64,000 nucleotides of DNA from Kitasatospora mediocidica KCTC 9733 (GCF_000744225.1 NZ_JQLN01000001.1:124001-188000), one strand, 5' to 3'; shown: positions 1 through 9,127, counted from the stretch's first letter. Notes: generated from the sequence alone by a model not told the origin. Numbers and translations: made by a program.

Positions 1-380
1 GCTACACCGTCAACTCCATCAGCGGTCTCACGCTCACCATGCCCATCCCCACCAACGCCACCCTGAACGGCGTGACGCTCTCCGGAGGCTCCGGACTCGG
101 CAGCGGCACGCCGAACGTGAGTGAGAACGGGACCACCATCGTCCTCAACGTGCCCGGCCCCATCGCCGGCGGCAGCTCCTTCACCCTGCCCAAGGTCACC
201 CTCGACCTCACCGCCGGCGCGTCCGGCACCACGATCGACACCCGGCTGGCCGGCAGCAGCTACGCCGATCCCGGACTCACCTTCACCGCAAGCGTCCCGT
301 TCTGGTTGTTCACCCTCAGCGTCCCCACCGCTTGCTACCCGTCGCCCAACCCCGTCCTCAGCTCCACGACCGTGCAATAG
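1..380 (+). CDS. C-terminal fragment of an exported-looking hypothetical protein
   Basis: The gene enters from the left edge in the frame beginning at base 3 and stops with TAG at 378-380. The visible ~125 residues are Gly/Ser/Thr-rich, with alternating hydrophobic and small residues typical of an extracellular beta-sandwich, and end in a short hydrophobic stretch plus a Cys-Tyr-Pro segment. No catalytic motif is visible. The composition resembles secreted actinobacterial proteins of unknown function; the signal peptide, if any, lies outside the window. Confidence 0.6.
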   Translation, partial: YTVNSISGLTLTMPIPTNATLNGVTLSGGSGLGSGTPNVSENGTTIVLNVPGPIAGGSSFTLPKVTLDLTAGASGTTIDTRLAGSSYADPGLTFTASVPFWLFTLSVPTACYPSPNPVLSSTTVQ

Positions 381-591
381 CCGAACGGCACGAGAAGAGT
401 ACGGGGCCCGTGACCGTGTCGCCCGACGCCGAGTCGGCGGCACGATCACGTTGAACGGCAGGGGGCGCGGCCAGGGACACCCGTCGGGTCGGTCGATCAT
501 CCGTCGGACTGCCCGGCCTGCCGATCCGTGTGACAGTAGAGCCTGTGGGCGGTTCGCCCCGGACCGCTCGACGCGGACATCGGAGTGCGAG

Positions 592-912
592 ATGCCGAAG
601 TATCTTGTGCGTGGCAGTTATACCGCCGAGGGCCTCCAAGGTGTCCTCCGCGATGGCGGCAGTGGGCGCCTTGCCGCCGTGGAACACGTCGTGACGTCGT
701 GCGGCGGATCGCTCGAAGCGATGTACTTCGCCTACGGAGACGACGACTTCTACTGCATTCTGGACTTCCCGGACCACCTCACCATGGCGGCCGTGGCGAT
801 GACCGTGAAGGCAACGGGAGCCGTGCGGTCGTCCGCCGTCCCCCTTCTCACCGCAGACGAAGTCGATACGGCCGCCCGACGCTCGGTCGACTTCGCGCCA
901 CCCGGTGCCTGA
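592..912 (+). CDS. GYD domain-containing protein
   Basis: The 106-residue product begins MPKYLVRGSYTAEGLQGV, the hallmark opening of the small GYD family: a short beta strand, then S/T-Y-T-x-x-G, then a helix. It continues with a second strand pair around YFAYGDDDFYCILDFPD, so the whole protein is one alpha/beta barrel-like domain of normal family length. GYD proteins are cytosolic and of unknown biochemical role, often compared with ferredoxin-fold dimeric barrels. The ATG at 592 is chosen because the family motif starts there. It stands alone between an exported-protein fragment and transposase debris. Confidence 0.85.
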   Translation: MPKYLVRGSYTAEGLQGVLRDGGSGRLAAVEHVVTSCGGSLEAMYFAYGDDDFYCILDFPDHLTMAAVAMTVKATGAVRSSAVPLLTADEVDTAARRSVDFAPPGA

Positions 913-1068
913 GCCGGCCCTGCGCTCGCACAGCTACGGCGAAGTGACAAGTAGCTCTCTGTAGCCGATGTGACGGCGTGTTGTCCTGGGTTGGGTGTTC
1001 CCGTCCCGGTACGGCCGATCGTCGGCATCTTGATCACGCCGGAGTGGTCGATGTCGAATGGAAGGGCC

Positions 1069-1500
1069 TGGTCGTGCAGTAGGAGTGGGAGCCGGAGGAG
1101 CTGATCTCCGTCTGGACACTGCTGGAAGAGGACATGAAGCGGCTGCGGCACAAGTCCGGGGCGAACCGGCTGGGCTTTGCTGCTGAAGTTCTTCGAGGTC
1201 CAGGCCCGGTTCCTGGAAGGCCCGGCGGAGGTGCCAGCAGCCGCAGTGGAGTACGTGGCCCAGCAGGTGAAGGTGCCGGCCCAGGAGTGGGCCTCCTAAA
1301 AGTGGGCCAGCCGATCGATCAAACGGCACCGGGGGAAGATCCGTGCCGTGTATGGGTTTCCGGGAGACCACCGAGGACGACCAGGCCAAGCTGACGCAGT
1401 GGCTGGCGGAGGCGGTGGTGGTGGCCCGGTGCCGTAACGAACGGATCGAGCCGCCGACGCCGGGCCAGGTGCGGCGGCTGGTGGCGAGCGCGGTGAGGGT
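1069..1500 (+). pseudogene. Decayed Tn3-family transposase N-terminus (DUF4158-like)
   Basis: When frame changes are allowed, the strand reads as the start of a Tn3-family transposase. The segments include LLEEDMKRLRHKSGANRLGF, then FEVQARFLEGPAEVPAAAV, EYVAQQVKVPAQEW, and later AKLTQWLAEAVVVARCRNER. The reading is broken by in-frame stops near 1078 and at 1299 (TAA after the QEWAS segment) and by single-base frame changes near 1180 and 1357, so it cannot be translated. Only the N-terminal specificity region remains; the DDE catalytic part is absent. The fragment marks a past transposon insertion. Confidence 0.75.
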
Positions 1501-1555
1501 GAGAGCCTGTTTCTGAACCCTGAATGCGCAGGTCAGGGGAGCAATACCCGAAAAG

Positions 1556-1592
1556 CGTTCGCCCAACGGTCGCAGAGACCGTTGGGCGAACG
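1556..1592. terminator. 16-bp perfect inverted repeat
   Basis: CGTTCGCCCAACGGTC and its exact complement are separated by the loop GCAGA. The hairpin lies directly behind the transposase remnant and upstream of the minus-strand gene ending at 1731, so it could be a terminator or a transposon-end relic. No T-run follows, as is usual in actinomycetes. Confidence 0.55.
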
Positions 1593-1730
1593 GAACCACT
1601 GGGGCGCGATAGGACGAGGACACGCGTGGCGTTCTCTGTGAGCTGACCACAGCCCCCGCCAGCGCTCACTACGCCCTGCACGCGGTCGGCCGATCAGTCA
1701 CCCATGAGCGTGGCAATGCCATTGTTTCCT

Positions 1731-2192
1731 TTACCACGCTCTGTCTGGGAATATCGTGCAGTGGATACGAATGGTGAAGCTTCCATTGCTGTGATTCCAG
1801 CTTGTGTAGGTATTCCAGCCTGACTGCCAAATTCCTGTATGTTTTGTGCCTTGCGCGGGGGGCGGGAGCTGAGCGGTGTTGTATCCACTCCATCCGGTTT
1901 GGTCCATGGAAAAATCCATGCCATCGGAATTGGCTACTATTTCGAATCCTGGGACAACTCGCCAGCCTGTATTGGTATTGTACTTCTGGGTTTTGAGATA
2001 GGTCTGGTGGCCCTGGTATACGGGGCAGTTAACTGCGGGGATGCCACCCCCAAGATCGAACCCTATCCCGGACACCGAGGCATCGGCAGTGACGTCATCA
2101 GAGTCTTGCACTACAGCTGGCGTGGACGAGCCCGCCGTGAGCTTCACGAACCGTCCGTTCGCGGAATACCGGGCCATAGATCCGGAAGGCAA
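1731..2192 (-). CDS. Hypothetical protein, glycine- and tryptophan-rich
   Basis: A 153-residue reading frame with base use clearly lower in GC than its neighbours. It begins with TTG at 2192 behind a GAGG; an ATG five codons later is an alternative start. The middle (NCPVYQGHQTYLKTQK) and the C-terminal part, with several W, N and Y residues around WQSGWNTYTSWNHSNGSF, resemble a beta-rich extracellular or phage-like domain. No signal peptide or membrane segment is visible. It is not recognised. The transposon remnant next door and the odd composition suggest transfer. Confidence 0.5.
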   Translation of the reverse strand: MPSGSMARYSANGRFVKLTAGSSTPAVVQDSDDVTADASVSGIGFDLGGGIPAVNCPVYQGHQTYLKTQKYNTNTGWRVVPGFEIVANSDGMDFSMDQTGWSGYNTAQLPPPAQGTKHTGIWQSGWNTYTSWNHSNGSFTIRIHCTIFPDRAW

Positions 2193-2398
2193 CTGGTTCG
2201 ACCTCTCTGCACACGGCTTCGGCGGCGGGTCAGGAGGTGGATGGAGGGGAAGAGGTGAGGGGTGAGGGGGTGAGGGCAGGTAACGGGCGGGCTTGGGGTG
2301 ATCAACTGATCACCAACGCCGCTGAGGTGTCGGTGCACGTCGCGCCACCCACATGTGCCACCGCCGAGATGACCGCGGATCGCGACCACGAACAGGGC

Positions 2399-2737
2399 TT
2401 AGCCGGGCTGCTCGTCAACGGGATCGGCCAGCGCATCGATCGGCACACCGATGACCTTCTCGATGTCAGCAACGGTGACATGAGGAGCAGCGTCGATGGT
2501 GCTCTTCGCCCAGTCGGCCCATTTGCTGTCCTCTACGAGCCCCGCCGACGTCGCGACCATGGTCGCGACGGACTGGATCTCCTTCTTGACGTCGACGCCG
2601 ACAGCGGCAAGACCGTTGAGCAGCTCAAGTGTTTCACCGTACAGGGCAGCCGCTCCACTGTAATCCGCAGCGGAATAGGCCCGGTCAGCGGCGACCGCCT
2701 TCTCCATGATCTTCCTGAACGTCTCTTCAGCGGACAT
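2399..2737 (-). CDS. Small helical hypothetical protein (TPR-like helix pair)
   Basis: A 112-residue acidic protein with an ATG at 2737 preceded by GGAAGAG. Residues ~13-45 (AVAADRAYSAADYSGAAAL and the following ETLELLNGL) have the small-residue spacing of a TPR or MIT-like helical hairpin; the rest is also helical and ends in a Pro/Asp tail. No membrane segment or signal is visible. It follows the 558-residue gene at 2780-4456 with a 42-bp gap on the same strand, so the two are probably co-transcribed. The function is unknown. Confidence 0.65.
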   Translation of the reverse strand: MSAEETFRKIMEKAVAADRAYSAADYSGAAALYGETLELLNGLAAVGVDVKKEIQSVATMVATSAGLVEDSKWADWAKSTIDAAPHVTVADIEKVIGVPIDALADPVDEQPG

Positions 2738-2779
2738 GATTTCTCTTCCCTGCTAGTTTCCCGTACAGCCTGAGGCGGT

Positions 2780-4456
2780 TCAGAAGTTGTAGTCGACCGG
2801 AGGTTCTTCCCGAACCGGTGGCACGATTTCCAGTACGCCGGGCGGTGTCACGTCCGCCAGTTGGTTCTGCACGTCGGTCAACTGCTTGATCAGCTTGCTC
2901 TTCTTCGCCAGCCGTTCACTCTTCTCCGTGGGAGTCTCGCTTGCGGTGCCGGTATTAACCCTTTTCAGCTCGTCATAGATTTCATGCGTGGCTTCCTGCT
3001 TGATATAGAACGAATCAGGGGTGTGGAACTGGATCTCGGCGAAGACCGGCTTGGCGAACACGAGGGCCCCGAAAGCGAGCCTGTCCTTCTCAGAGAGTTC
3101 CTTGATCTCGTCCTCGGACAGCACGAACCACCACTGGGAGTTGATCCCTCGATATCCGGTCGGCGAGGGCTTTATCCACAGGTTGTCGAACTTCAGCGAC
3201 TGCCAGCCGAGCCCCTGGAACTTCTCGATATATTTGGTGACAGCCGCGGCGTAGTTGTTCGCACCGATCTGGATGGTCATCCGAATGGAGTCACGGGTCT
3301 TCTGCACCGCCGCGCGCTCGTTTCCCCCCACCTCCTCCAGATCGTTCAAGGCCTTGATCATGCTGGATTCGTAGGTCTTCAGCAGGAAATCCAGGCCGAC
3401 GTTGGTCGCGACCTGGGTCGTAGCCTGGCCGATGAGACCGGCCATCTGGCGAAGCAGGTCCGGCGCGGACAATGTTCCGCCGTTCTTCGCCGCTTGCGCC
3501 GCCGCCCGGAACTTGGCCGCCACCGCATCGGCCGCTCGCTCGTTCTCCTTGCGCTTCTCATCGTCCGGCAGGAAGACGGACGGAGTGGGAAATGCGAACG
3601 TCTTCCGCTCCAGCATGTCGAGCACGACTGACCTCTTCACTTCCGCAAGGTCGTGCAGGACCTTTCTCTGAAGCGCCTGCAGCTGGAGTGTCTTGACCTC
3701 GACATCCGCAGAAATTGCTTCTGTGACGGTCCTCGCTTCCGGCGAGTGTGCGGCCGGCCGCTGATACTCTACGCCCGGCTGCGGTTCCGGCAAGCCAAGA
3801 ATGGCACGCTGCCGCCTTTTGGTGTCGTCCGCGTACATGATGAAGATCTGTTGCCGGAACCTGAGGTACAGGAGCTCGTACTTCTCGATCTCGTCGCACA
3901 GGAGTCCGGAATAGAGTTCCATTCCAAGATTCAGTTCCAGCGCCTTGCCGAGCAGGCCGGCCAGCTTCGGCGCGGCTGCGCTCCCGTCGACCGCAAGGTA
4001 CTCGATGAGCCCGTCGATCCACTTCCTGTCCGGCTCGTGGTGAAGGTTGGCCAGAAGATTCGGAAGGTAGTAGTAGGTGGGCCAGCCATACGGGTACTCG
4101 TTGAGAAAGTAGGCGCGTTGGTTGCGACATTCCCAATCCGTCTCCTCGCCAACATCCCAGCTGGTCGATGTCAGATAGAATTCGGCGACATCCAGCACCG
4201 CCTCCCTCTGCCCGACAGTGAGCCCATCACTGATGACGAGCTCGGCAAGCTCCTTATCCTCCGTCGGAACGACGATATCGCCCCCGAGCTGGGGAGTGAG
4301 ATCATGGTGATCGCCGGCGCCGACCGCCGTAACGGTGACCTCGATCTCCCTGCGGTCCTCCGTTGCCCTGGTGCGCGGGGTCGGAGCGATGTCGAAATAC
4401 GTCTCGGCAGGCTGGGTCACAGTGACGTTAAAGCCGGGGTGCTTGCGTGGCTCCAT
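2780..4456 (-). CDS. Large cytosolic hypothetical protein, 558 aa
   Basis: The start is ATG at 4456. Residues ~1-60 are a Pro/Thr-rich beta segment. Residues ~70-220 are aromatic and Tyr-rich, including AYFLNEYPYGWPTYYYLPN, and look like a folded alpha domain. Residues ~240-400 are long charged helices, probably coiled coil. Residues ~400-500 form a second globular part around WWFVLSEDEIKELSEKDRL, and the end is a charged helix and Pro-rich tail. No catalytic signature, signal peptide or transmembrane helix is visible. Base use is more AT-rich than the sugar locus further right. It probably forms a two-gene unit with the small helical protein downstream. A structural, toxin or phage-related role is possible, but nothing in the sequence decides it. 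Confidence 0.7.
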   Translation of the reverse strand: MEPRKHPGFNVTVTQPAETYFDIAPTPRTRATEDRREIEVTVTAVGAGDHHDLTPQLGGDIVVPTEDKELAELVISDGLTVGQREAVLDVAEFYLTSTSWDVGEETDWECRNQRAYFLNEYPYGWPTYYYLPNLLANLHHEPDRKWIDGLIEYLAVDGSAAAPKLAGLLGKALELNLGMELYSGLLCDEIEKYELLYLRFRQQIFIMYADDTKRRQRAILGLPEPQPGVEYQRPAAHSPEARTVTEAISADVEVKTLQLQALQRKVLHDLAEVKRSVVLDMLERKTFAFPTPSVFLPDDEKRKENERAADAVAAKFRAAAQAAKNGGTLSAPDLLRQMAGLIGQATTQVATNVGLDFLLKTYESSMIKALNDLEEVGGNERAAVQKTRDSIRMTIQIGANNYAAAVTKYIEKFQGLGWQSLKFDNLWIKPSPTGYRGINSQWWFVLSEDEIKELSEKDRLAFGALVFAKPVFAEIQFHTPDSFYIKQEATHEIYDELKRVNTGTASETPTEKSERLAKKSKLIKQLTDVQNQLADVTPPGVLEIVPPVREEPPVDYNF

Positions 4457-5045
4457 AGGTGGTCACCAGTTCCTTTGAGATCTTTTGGCGAGAGGGGTGT
4501 GCGGCAGCCGTGCTGCTCATATCGCGCGCGGGCGGAGGGGTGTACGGCCTGTGGCACGAGACGCGGAGGCGCTGCACCCCGGAAATGACCGCACGACGCC
4601 GCGACGAGCCCGGCACAGAACGTTTTGAATCATGAGCCTTTTCTTCTGCCGCAGCAGACCTGCACGCAGTGGGTCACCGCGCGGGGCCGGCGGCGCTCTC
4701 CTAACTCGACGATGCCACCGGGCCGATGGCGGACCGCCGCGCCCTGGCATGCCCCCTCCAGGAGCTCCCACCACCATGCCCCGGCCCGTGCACCGTTCCA
4801 CTCCTCCATGCGGCGGACTGATGCACTGGGGTGCACCTCCACCGACCGGAGGACTGCGCCGGTGGCGATGAGCTGATCGCAGCACTGTCGACGTGAGGGA
4901 GCAGCTGTGACCTGCGATGCGGGCCGGATGTGTTGATCACCCGGGTGAGCCGGGGCCGAACAGCTCGCCGGTCGCCGGCGCGGGGAGGCCGGCGGATCGG
5001 ATTCGAGCTGACCGAAACCCTGCTGCCCCGCGGAATGCGCCGAAG
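4457..5045. other. Intergenic stretch without a supported gene
   Basis: About 590 bases upstream of the gene starting at 4456. Every reading frame is low-complexity (Arg, Pro, Ser) with no ribosome site or family motif. It probably holds the promoter of 4456 and decayed sequence continuing into the CobW-like remnant. Confidence 0.5.
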
Positions 5046-5290
5046 CCTCTGCTGGAATGCCGACCGGGAGGCCGACCACCGTTCGCCGGCATTGGTGAGC
5101 AGGCAGGAGCCGAGCAGAGCAGTGATCCCGTCCGCATCCAAACCCACTGCGGTGAAGCTCAGTTGCCGCACCCGTTCGCCGTACTCCTCCACCGCGAGGT
5201 TGGCGACGGCAGCGTCGCAGGCGAGCATCCGGTCAGGGCGGCCGACGAGCCAGAAGTGTCCGCGGCCGAGCCGGTCGAGCCGCCTCGTAC
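5046..5290 (-). pseudogene. Remnant of a CobW-family C-terminal domain
   Basis: The minus strand reads GRGHFWLVGRPDRMLACDAA, then GERVRQLSFTAVGLDADGIT and ALLGSCLLTNAGERW. This matches the C-terminal domain of CobW/zinc-metallochaperone GTPases: an FWLA-x-RPD start, then a Q-x-L-x-F-x-G-x-x-L-D strand, then a C-L-L-T-D-x-E end. The N-terminal GTPase (GxxGxGKT, CxxC) is missing, and the canonical AGG-G-W region between the two conserved ends is short. It is therefore a truncated relic. Confidence 0.55.
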
Positions 5291-5358
5291 AGGCGACCGG
5301 GGTGCAGCGGGCGGCGGGGCGCAGGTGGCGCGGCATCGCCGGCCCGGCACGCCGTCGT

Positions 5359-7311
5359 TCAGTCCGGGGCGAGGACCTCACCCGGTGGCCGCAGCGCCTG
5401 GCCACCGCGCCTGACGACCGGTGGTTCCGTCGACCACGGGAAGTTGATCCAGTCGTCGGTCCGCTTCCATACGTACTCGCACTTCACCAAGGAGTGCGAC
5501 TTCTCGTAGAGGACGGCGGACCGCACCTCGGCGACGTGGCTGAGGCAGAAGTTGTGCACCAGCTCCAGCGTCTTTCCCGTGTCGGCGACGTCGTCGGCGA
5601 TCAGCACCTTCTTGTTGGAGAAGTCGATCGCCTGAGGCAGGGGCGCCAGCATGACGGGCATGTCGAGTGTGGCGCCCACGCCCGTATAGAACTCGACGTT
5701 GACGAGGTGGATGTTCTTGCAGTCCAGCGCGTACGCCAGACCGCCGGCCACGAAGACGCCGCCACGCGCGATGCTCAGGATGAGATCGGGCTCGTACCCG
5801 TCGTCGGCGATCGTCTGCGCGAGTTCGCGCACCGCCCGTCCGAATGCCTGGTAGTCCAGGGTCTCGCGCTCGTCAGTCACATCGTTCAGTCTCAGGGGCG
5901 GCTCGGCGCGCATCAAGTACCGGGGCACCGATCGGTCGGGACGCCAGGAACCGATCGCGGCCTTCGGCGTGCTGGTCTGTGCGGTGTGGGCGAGGTCGAG
6001 GCCGGTGGTTTCGGGGGCGAGTCGGTGGGAGACAAGCGCTCCGACGGCGAGTACGGCCGCACCGATCAGCATGGTGGGTCCCGCTCCGGCGTGTTGGAGG
6101 ATGACCGGCAGGAGGAAGGTCCCAACGGCTGCGCCGATTCGGCTCATCGCGGTGGCGAAGCCCACTCCGGTCGTGCGGAGCAGGGTCGGGAAAACCTCCA
6201 GGGGGTACACCGCGGTGAGCGTCGAGGAGGCGGCGTTGAGCAGTGCGAAGGCGAGGAAGCAGGTGAGGACGACGGAGATCGGGGCGGTGGGCCACAGGCC
6301 CAGGACGGCGAGGGCGGCCGCGGTGATCCACAGGGGCGGTATGAGGAGCTTGCGGCGGCCGATGCGTTCCACCAACAGGCAGCCGATGGTGACGCCTACG
6401 ACAGCGACGGCGTTGGCGGCCAGGGAGCCGGCCAGCGCTTCGGAGCGCAGTCCCAGCGAGGCGAGGACCTGCGGTGAGAAGGTGTTGATGGCGAAGTAGG
6501 GCAGCACCAGGGCGCTCCAGAAGGTGCTGACGAAGATCGTGGCTCGCCGGTACTCGGAGTTGAACAGCGCCCGGATGCCGCCGCGGGCGGCGTCGGCCGT
6601 GGCGGCGGCGTGCTCGGCGTCGGTGTCGATCTCCACTCCGTAGCGGCGGATGAGTTCCTCCGCCTCGGTGCGTCGGCCGCGACTGAGCAGCCAGCGGGCG
6701 GACTCGGGAAGGTTCTTGCGCAGAGCGACGCAGATCAGAGCGATGAAGGCACTGCTGCCCAGGGTCCAGCGCCAGCCGCCGGCGACCCCCGCGAGCAGGT
6801 AGCCGACGGTGAACGCCGCCATGTAGCCCACGTACCAGCTCACTTCGAGGCTCGCGAGCAGCCTGCCGCGGTTGCGGGCGGGGGCGTACTCCGACAACAG
6901 CGGTGCACCGACCGCGTATTCGCCGCCGATCGCGATGCCCATGAGCAGACGGACCGCGAACAACTGCCAGGCGCCGTCAACGAAGAACTGGAGGACGGAG
7001 CCGGTGAGAAAGAGCAGGATGTCCGCGAGGAAGACCGGTCGGCGGCCGAAGCGGTCGGCACACCAGCCGAACAGCGGCCCGCCGACGAAGATGCCGATCA
7101 GGGCCGAGGCGCCAACCAGCCCGGCCCACCAGGCAGGCATGGCCAGATCCCGTGAGATGGCCGGCAGGGCCGCCCCGAGGCCGCCGAGCACATAGCCGTC
7201 GATGCCCTGGCCGATCTGGGTGGTGAGTCTCAGACGGGACCGCAGCTGCCGGCCTCGGTGATCACGCTGCGCGGCGACGTCCCCGTGTGCGAGGGCTGGT
7301 GGGGCTGCCAT
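5359..7311 (-). CDS. MFS transporter fused in frame to a phosphoribosyltransferase
   Basis: The 650-residue frame starts at ATG 7311. Residues ~30-450 are a major facilitator of the sugar-porter type: about 12 hydrophobic segments, the loop motif GWCADRFGRRPVF, RGRLLASLEVSW, and PLEVFPTLLRTTGVG. Residues ~478-650 are a PRTase domain with the PRPP loop VLIADDVADTGKTL and the ILSIARGGVFVAGG strand-loop. This PRTase (DYQAFGRAVRELAQ) is normally a free-standing ~170-residue actinobacterial protein. A GTG at 5880 would start a normal-length PRTase, and a CCGATCGG site lies 48 bases upstream of it (5928-5935), so the fusion may be recent or the PRTase may also be made alone. No stop codon separates the two. 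A transporter coupled to nucleobase salvage would fit but is an inference. Confidence 0.75.
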   Translation of the reverse strand: MAAPPALAHGDVAAQRDHRGRQLRSRLRLTTQIGQGIDGYVLGGLGAALPAISRDLAMPAWWAGLVGASALIGIFVGGPLFGWCADRFGRRPVFLADILLFLTGSVLQFFVDGAWQLFAVRLLMGIAIGGEYAVGAPLLSEYAPARNRGRLLASLEVSWYVGYMAAFTVGYLLAGVAGGWRWTLGSSAFIALICVALRKNLPESARWLLSRGRRTEAEELIRRYGVEIDTDAEHAAATADAARGGIRALFNSEYRRATIFVSTFWSALVLPYFAINTFSPQVLASLGLRSEALAGSLAANAVAVVGVTIGCLLVERIGRRKLLIPPLWITAAALAVLGLWPTAPISVVLTCFLAFALLNAASSTLTAVYPLEVFPTLLRTTGVGFATAMSRIGAAVGTFLLPVILQHAGAGPTMLIGAAVLAVGALVSHRLAPETTGLDLAHTAQTSTPKAAIGSWRPDRSVPRYLMRAEPPLRLNDVTDERETLDYQAFGRAVRELAQTIADDGYEPDLILSIARGGVFVAGGLAYALDCKNIHLVNVEFYTGVGATLDMPVMLAPLPQAIDFSNKKVLIADDVADTGKTLELVHNFCLSHVAEVRSAVLYEKSHSLVKCEYVWKRTDDWINFPWSTEPPVVRRGGQALRPPGEVLAPD

Positions 7312-7455
7312 GTCTGTCCTGCCTGTCCTGTCTTGTCCTGTCGGCGACCCGACCGCAGCGGCAGCCGGGTCTCGGGCAACCGCCGAGCGTCGCCGGTTCG
7401 CCGCTGCGCCGCCGCGTCGTGACAGGGTCCCGACGGGCCGTGCCCCACTGCCGGT

Positions 7456-7498
7456 CCAGCCTGCCGCGGCGGTGGGGCTGTCCGGACCACCCGATCGG
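7456..7498 (-). promoter_or_regulatory. CCGATCGG + 26 nt + -10-like promoter element
   Basis: On the minus strand CCGATCGG (7498-7491) is followed after exactly 26 nt by GCAGGCTGG (7464-7456), whose hexamer CAGGCT is a possible -10. It lies ~145 bp upstream of the MFS-PRTase start and shares its architecture with the sites at 12334, 20699, 32192, 32346, 45568, 54702 and 58111. Confidence 0.5.
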
Positions 7499-7719
7499 TC
7501 CACCGGGCAGATGATCCTCAGTCGGGGCAGCGGCCGGGCCCGACCGGCGTATGCCACCACGATCGGCCCGGCCGCCCTGTCGACTCCCGGCGTGGGGATT
7601 ACCGCCGGGAAACCACGACATCCGTGACATCGGAGCCGTTGCCGGAGCCGATACGGTTGGTGCAGCTGTAATCGGCGGCCTGAGGAGCGGAAATCCCGCA
7701 CGAGGGCGCGGCCTCCGTG

Positions 7720-7932
7720 GACCCCCCTGGGAGACCGCAGGCTCTCGCCCCTCCCCTTCACCTCCATGTTCCGGAACTGCATCTGATCGAACAGCACGGC
7801 CGAATCGAAAAGGCGGTGGAAGGATTTACCAAGATCGGTGTCTATGCTGTAGATTTCCATGTCATCCGCAGCCGCGGATACCAGCTCCCCATACTGGCCG
7901 TACCCGGAGTAGTGTTCTTTGTAGATTTCCAC
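7720..7932 (-). pseudogene. Start of a small hypothetical gene, 3' end lost
   Basis: A GTG at 7932 has an excellent ribosome site (AAGGAG, six bases upstream). It begins VEIYKEHYSGYGQYGELVSA and continues with LGKSFHRLFDSAVLFDQMQ in AT-richer, natural-looking codons. After about residue 65 the frame turns into Arg/Gly/Pro low-complexity sequence and stays open into the MFS gene without a stop. The simplest reading is a small gene whose 3' end was deleted or frameshifted. Bases 7499-7719 hold no other supported gene. Confidence 0.5.
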
Positions 7933-8151
7933 GCCTATCTCCTTGGGAACGAGGACGGGTGGATCGAGAACAGTTCCGAACTTCCGACGAGCTGCACGAT
8001 GGGGAAGAAGAACGGGCACCTTCGAGTAGGCCCGCCCACTGGTGGGGATCGGTGCTGCGCGGCGCCGGCGCCGATGTGACAGCACCGCGCGAAGTCCGCC
8101 GTGCCGGAAATCAGCAGGATCCGGGGTGGACTCGTGTGTGCCGCGACGGGG

Positions 8152-8754
8152 TCACCAGTTCTTCCCGAAGGCCTTGAGCACCAGCTCACCGAGGCCGTTC
8201 ACGAGGATCCCTGCGTTTTCCATGAGACTGCTGAAGGCCCGCCTGTGGGCATCCAGGGCAGCCGATGCCGTCCGGATCAATTGATCTTCCATGCCGAACA
8301 GTTCGTCATGCCTTCGCAGATATACCGCAGAACTGTAGGCGTCCTCGAAGTCTTCGAGGCTATCCGCCATTTCCTCGTTCACAACAGTCAGTTCGGCTGC
8401 GTACCATTGCGCAAAGCCTTCGACGGACCGCCGCACCGCCTCCTCTGCACCTTCTTCACCGAGAGTCGTGACAAGGTGCATTAAATCGGCATGGTCCACG
8501 CGGATCGCCAAGGATTCCGGCGTCAGGTAGAGGTTGAGACTGCCGAGGGTGTCCCGCCATCGTGCGACGGCCTCCCTCATCCTCTCCCCCACCTCGGCGG
8601 CGTCGAACTGGTCGTCGGCCTGAACGGTCCTTGTCAGTTTTTCGAAATTGTCAACCTGCCCCAACAGTGCGTCCGCGACCGCCACAACCTCGGCCTGGTC
8701 GGTGACATCCACCGTGGCAATGGTTCGATATTCGTGTGCGGCATAGTCTTCCAT
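8152..8754 (-). CDS. Helical hypothetical protein, 200 aa
   Basis: ATG start at 8754. The whole product is predicted amphipathic helix: acidic heptad-like stretches (VAVADALLGQVDNFEKLTR, VGERMREAVARWRDTL) with a hydrophobic C-terminal helix around NAGILVNGLGELVLKAF. There are no cysteines, signal peptide or catalytic motif. Composition is lower in GC than bulk. It resembles the 158-residue helical protein at 18101-18577 in size and style, but similarity is not demonstrable by eye. The function is unknown; an antitoxin, chaperone or scaffold would fit equally. Confidence 0.65.
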   Translation of the reverse strand: MEDYAAHEYRTIATVDVTDQAEVVAVADALLGQVDNFEKLTRTVQADDQFDAAEVGERMREAVARWRDTLGSLNLYLTPESLAIRVDHADLMHLVTTLGEEGAEEAVRRSVEGFAQWYAAELTVVNEEMADSLEDFEDAYSSAVYLRRHDELFGMEDQLIRTASAALDAHRRAFSSLMENAGILVNGLGELVLKAFGKNW

Positions 8755-8998
8755 GTGTCAGCTCCAGACGACTCGACAGAATCTCACAAGGCTGACCGAG
8801 CGGTTCGGCTCTCCCGGCCTGTCATGTCGCCGGTCAGAAGTTCCTACTGCAGTTCATCTTCGAGCAGGCCGAGGCGGTCGAGTGGCACCACTAGGTCAAT
8901 CAGGCAGACGAGGGCATGCACGCCAGGCCTGCCTTTTCGCCCCTTGACCCGGGATGAAAACCGATGCGGCTCGGATGGCAGCACCACCTTCGCACCCG

Positions 8999-9127
8999 CT
9001 ACCGGGTGTTGCGCAGGAGGATCTTGAGGACGTCGCGTGTGTCGCGTCGGCGTTCGAAGGTGGGGGCGGTGACAGCGGCTACGACGGTGATGGCGACCGC
9101 GTACCAGGCCGTGAAGACGCCGGCCAT
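8999..9127 (-). CDS. Small single-span membrane protein, start uncertain
   Basis: The frame ends ...FERRRDTRDVLKILLRNTR at 8999 after one hydrophobic segment (AGVFTAWYAVAITVVAAVTA). The ATG at 9127 gives 42 residues. The same frame is open further upstream through HPFDTVRMAG, and a purine-rich GAGGAGGAGG lies near 9175, so the true start may be ~50 bases earlier, or the 5' end may have been altered by the insertion at 9210-9686. One membrane helix with a basic cytosolic tail is all that can be said. Confidence 0.4.
   Translation of the reverse strand: MAGVFTAWYAVAITVVAAVTAPTFERRRDTRDVLKILLRNTR

Noticed and set aside
4930..6477. 515-codon plus-strand open frame
   Set aside because: It is the complement of the CobW remnant and the MFS-PRTase gene, with no motif of its own.
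7312..8085. Upstream extension of the MFS-PRTase frame to 908 codons
   Set aside because: The MFS family starts after ATG 7311; the extension is low-complexity, except for the separate small-gene start at 7932.
8755..8998. Plus-strand fragment ending QFIFEQAEAVEWHH
   Set aside because: Possibly the end of a transposase, but too short and without motif to support a call.
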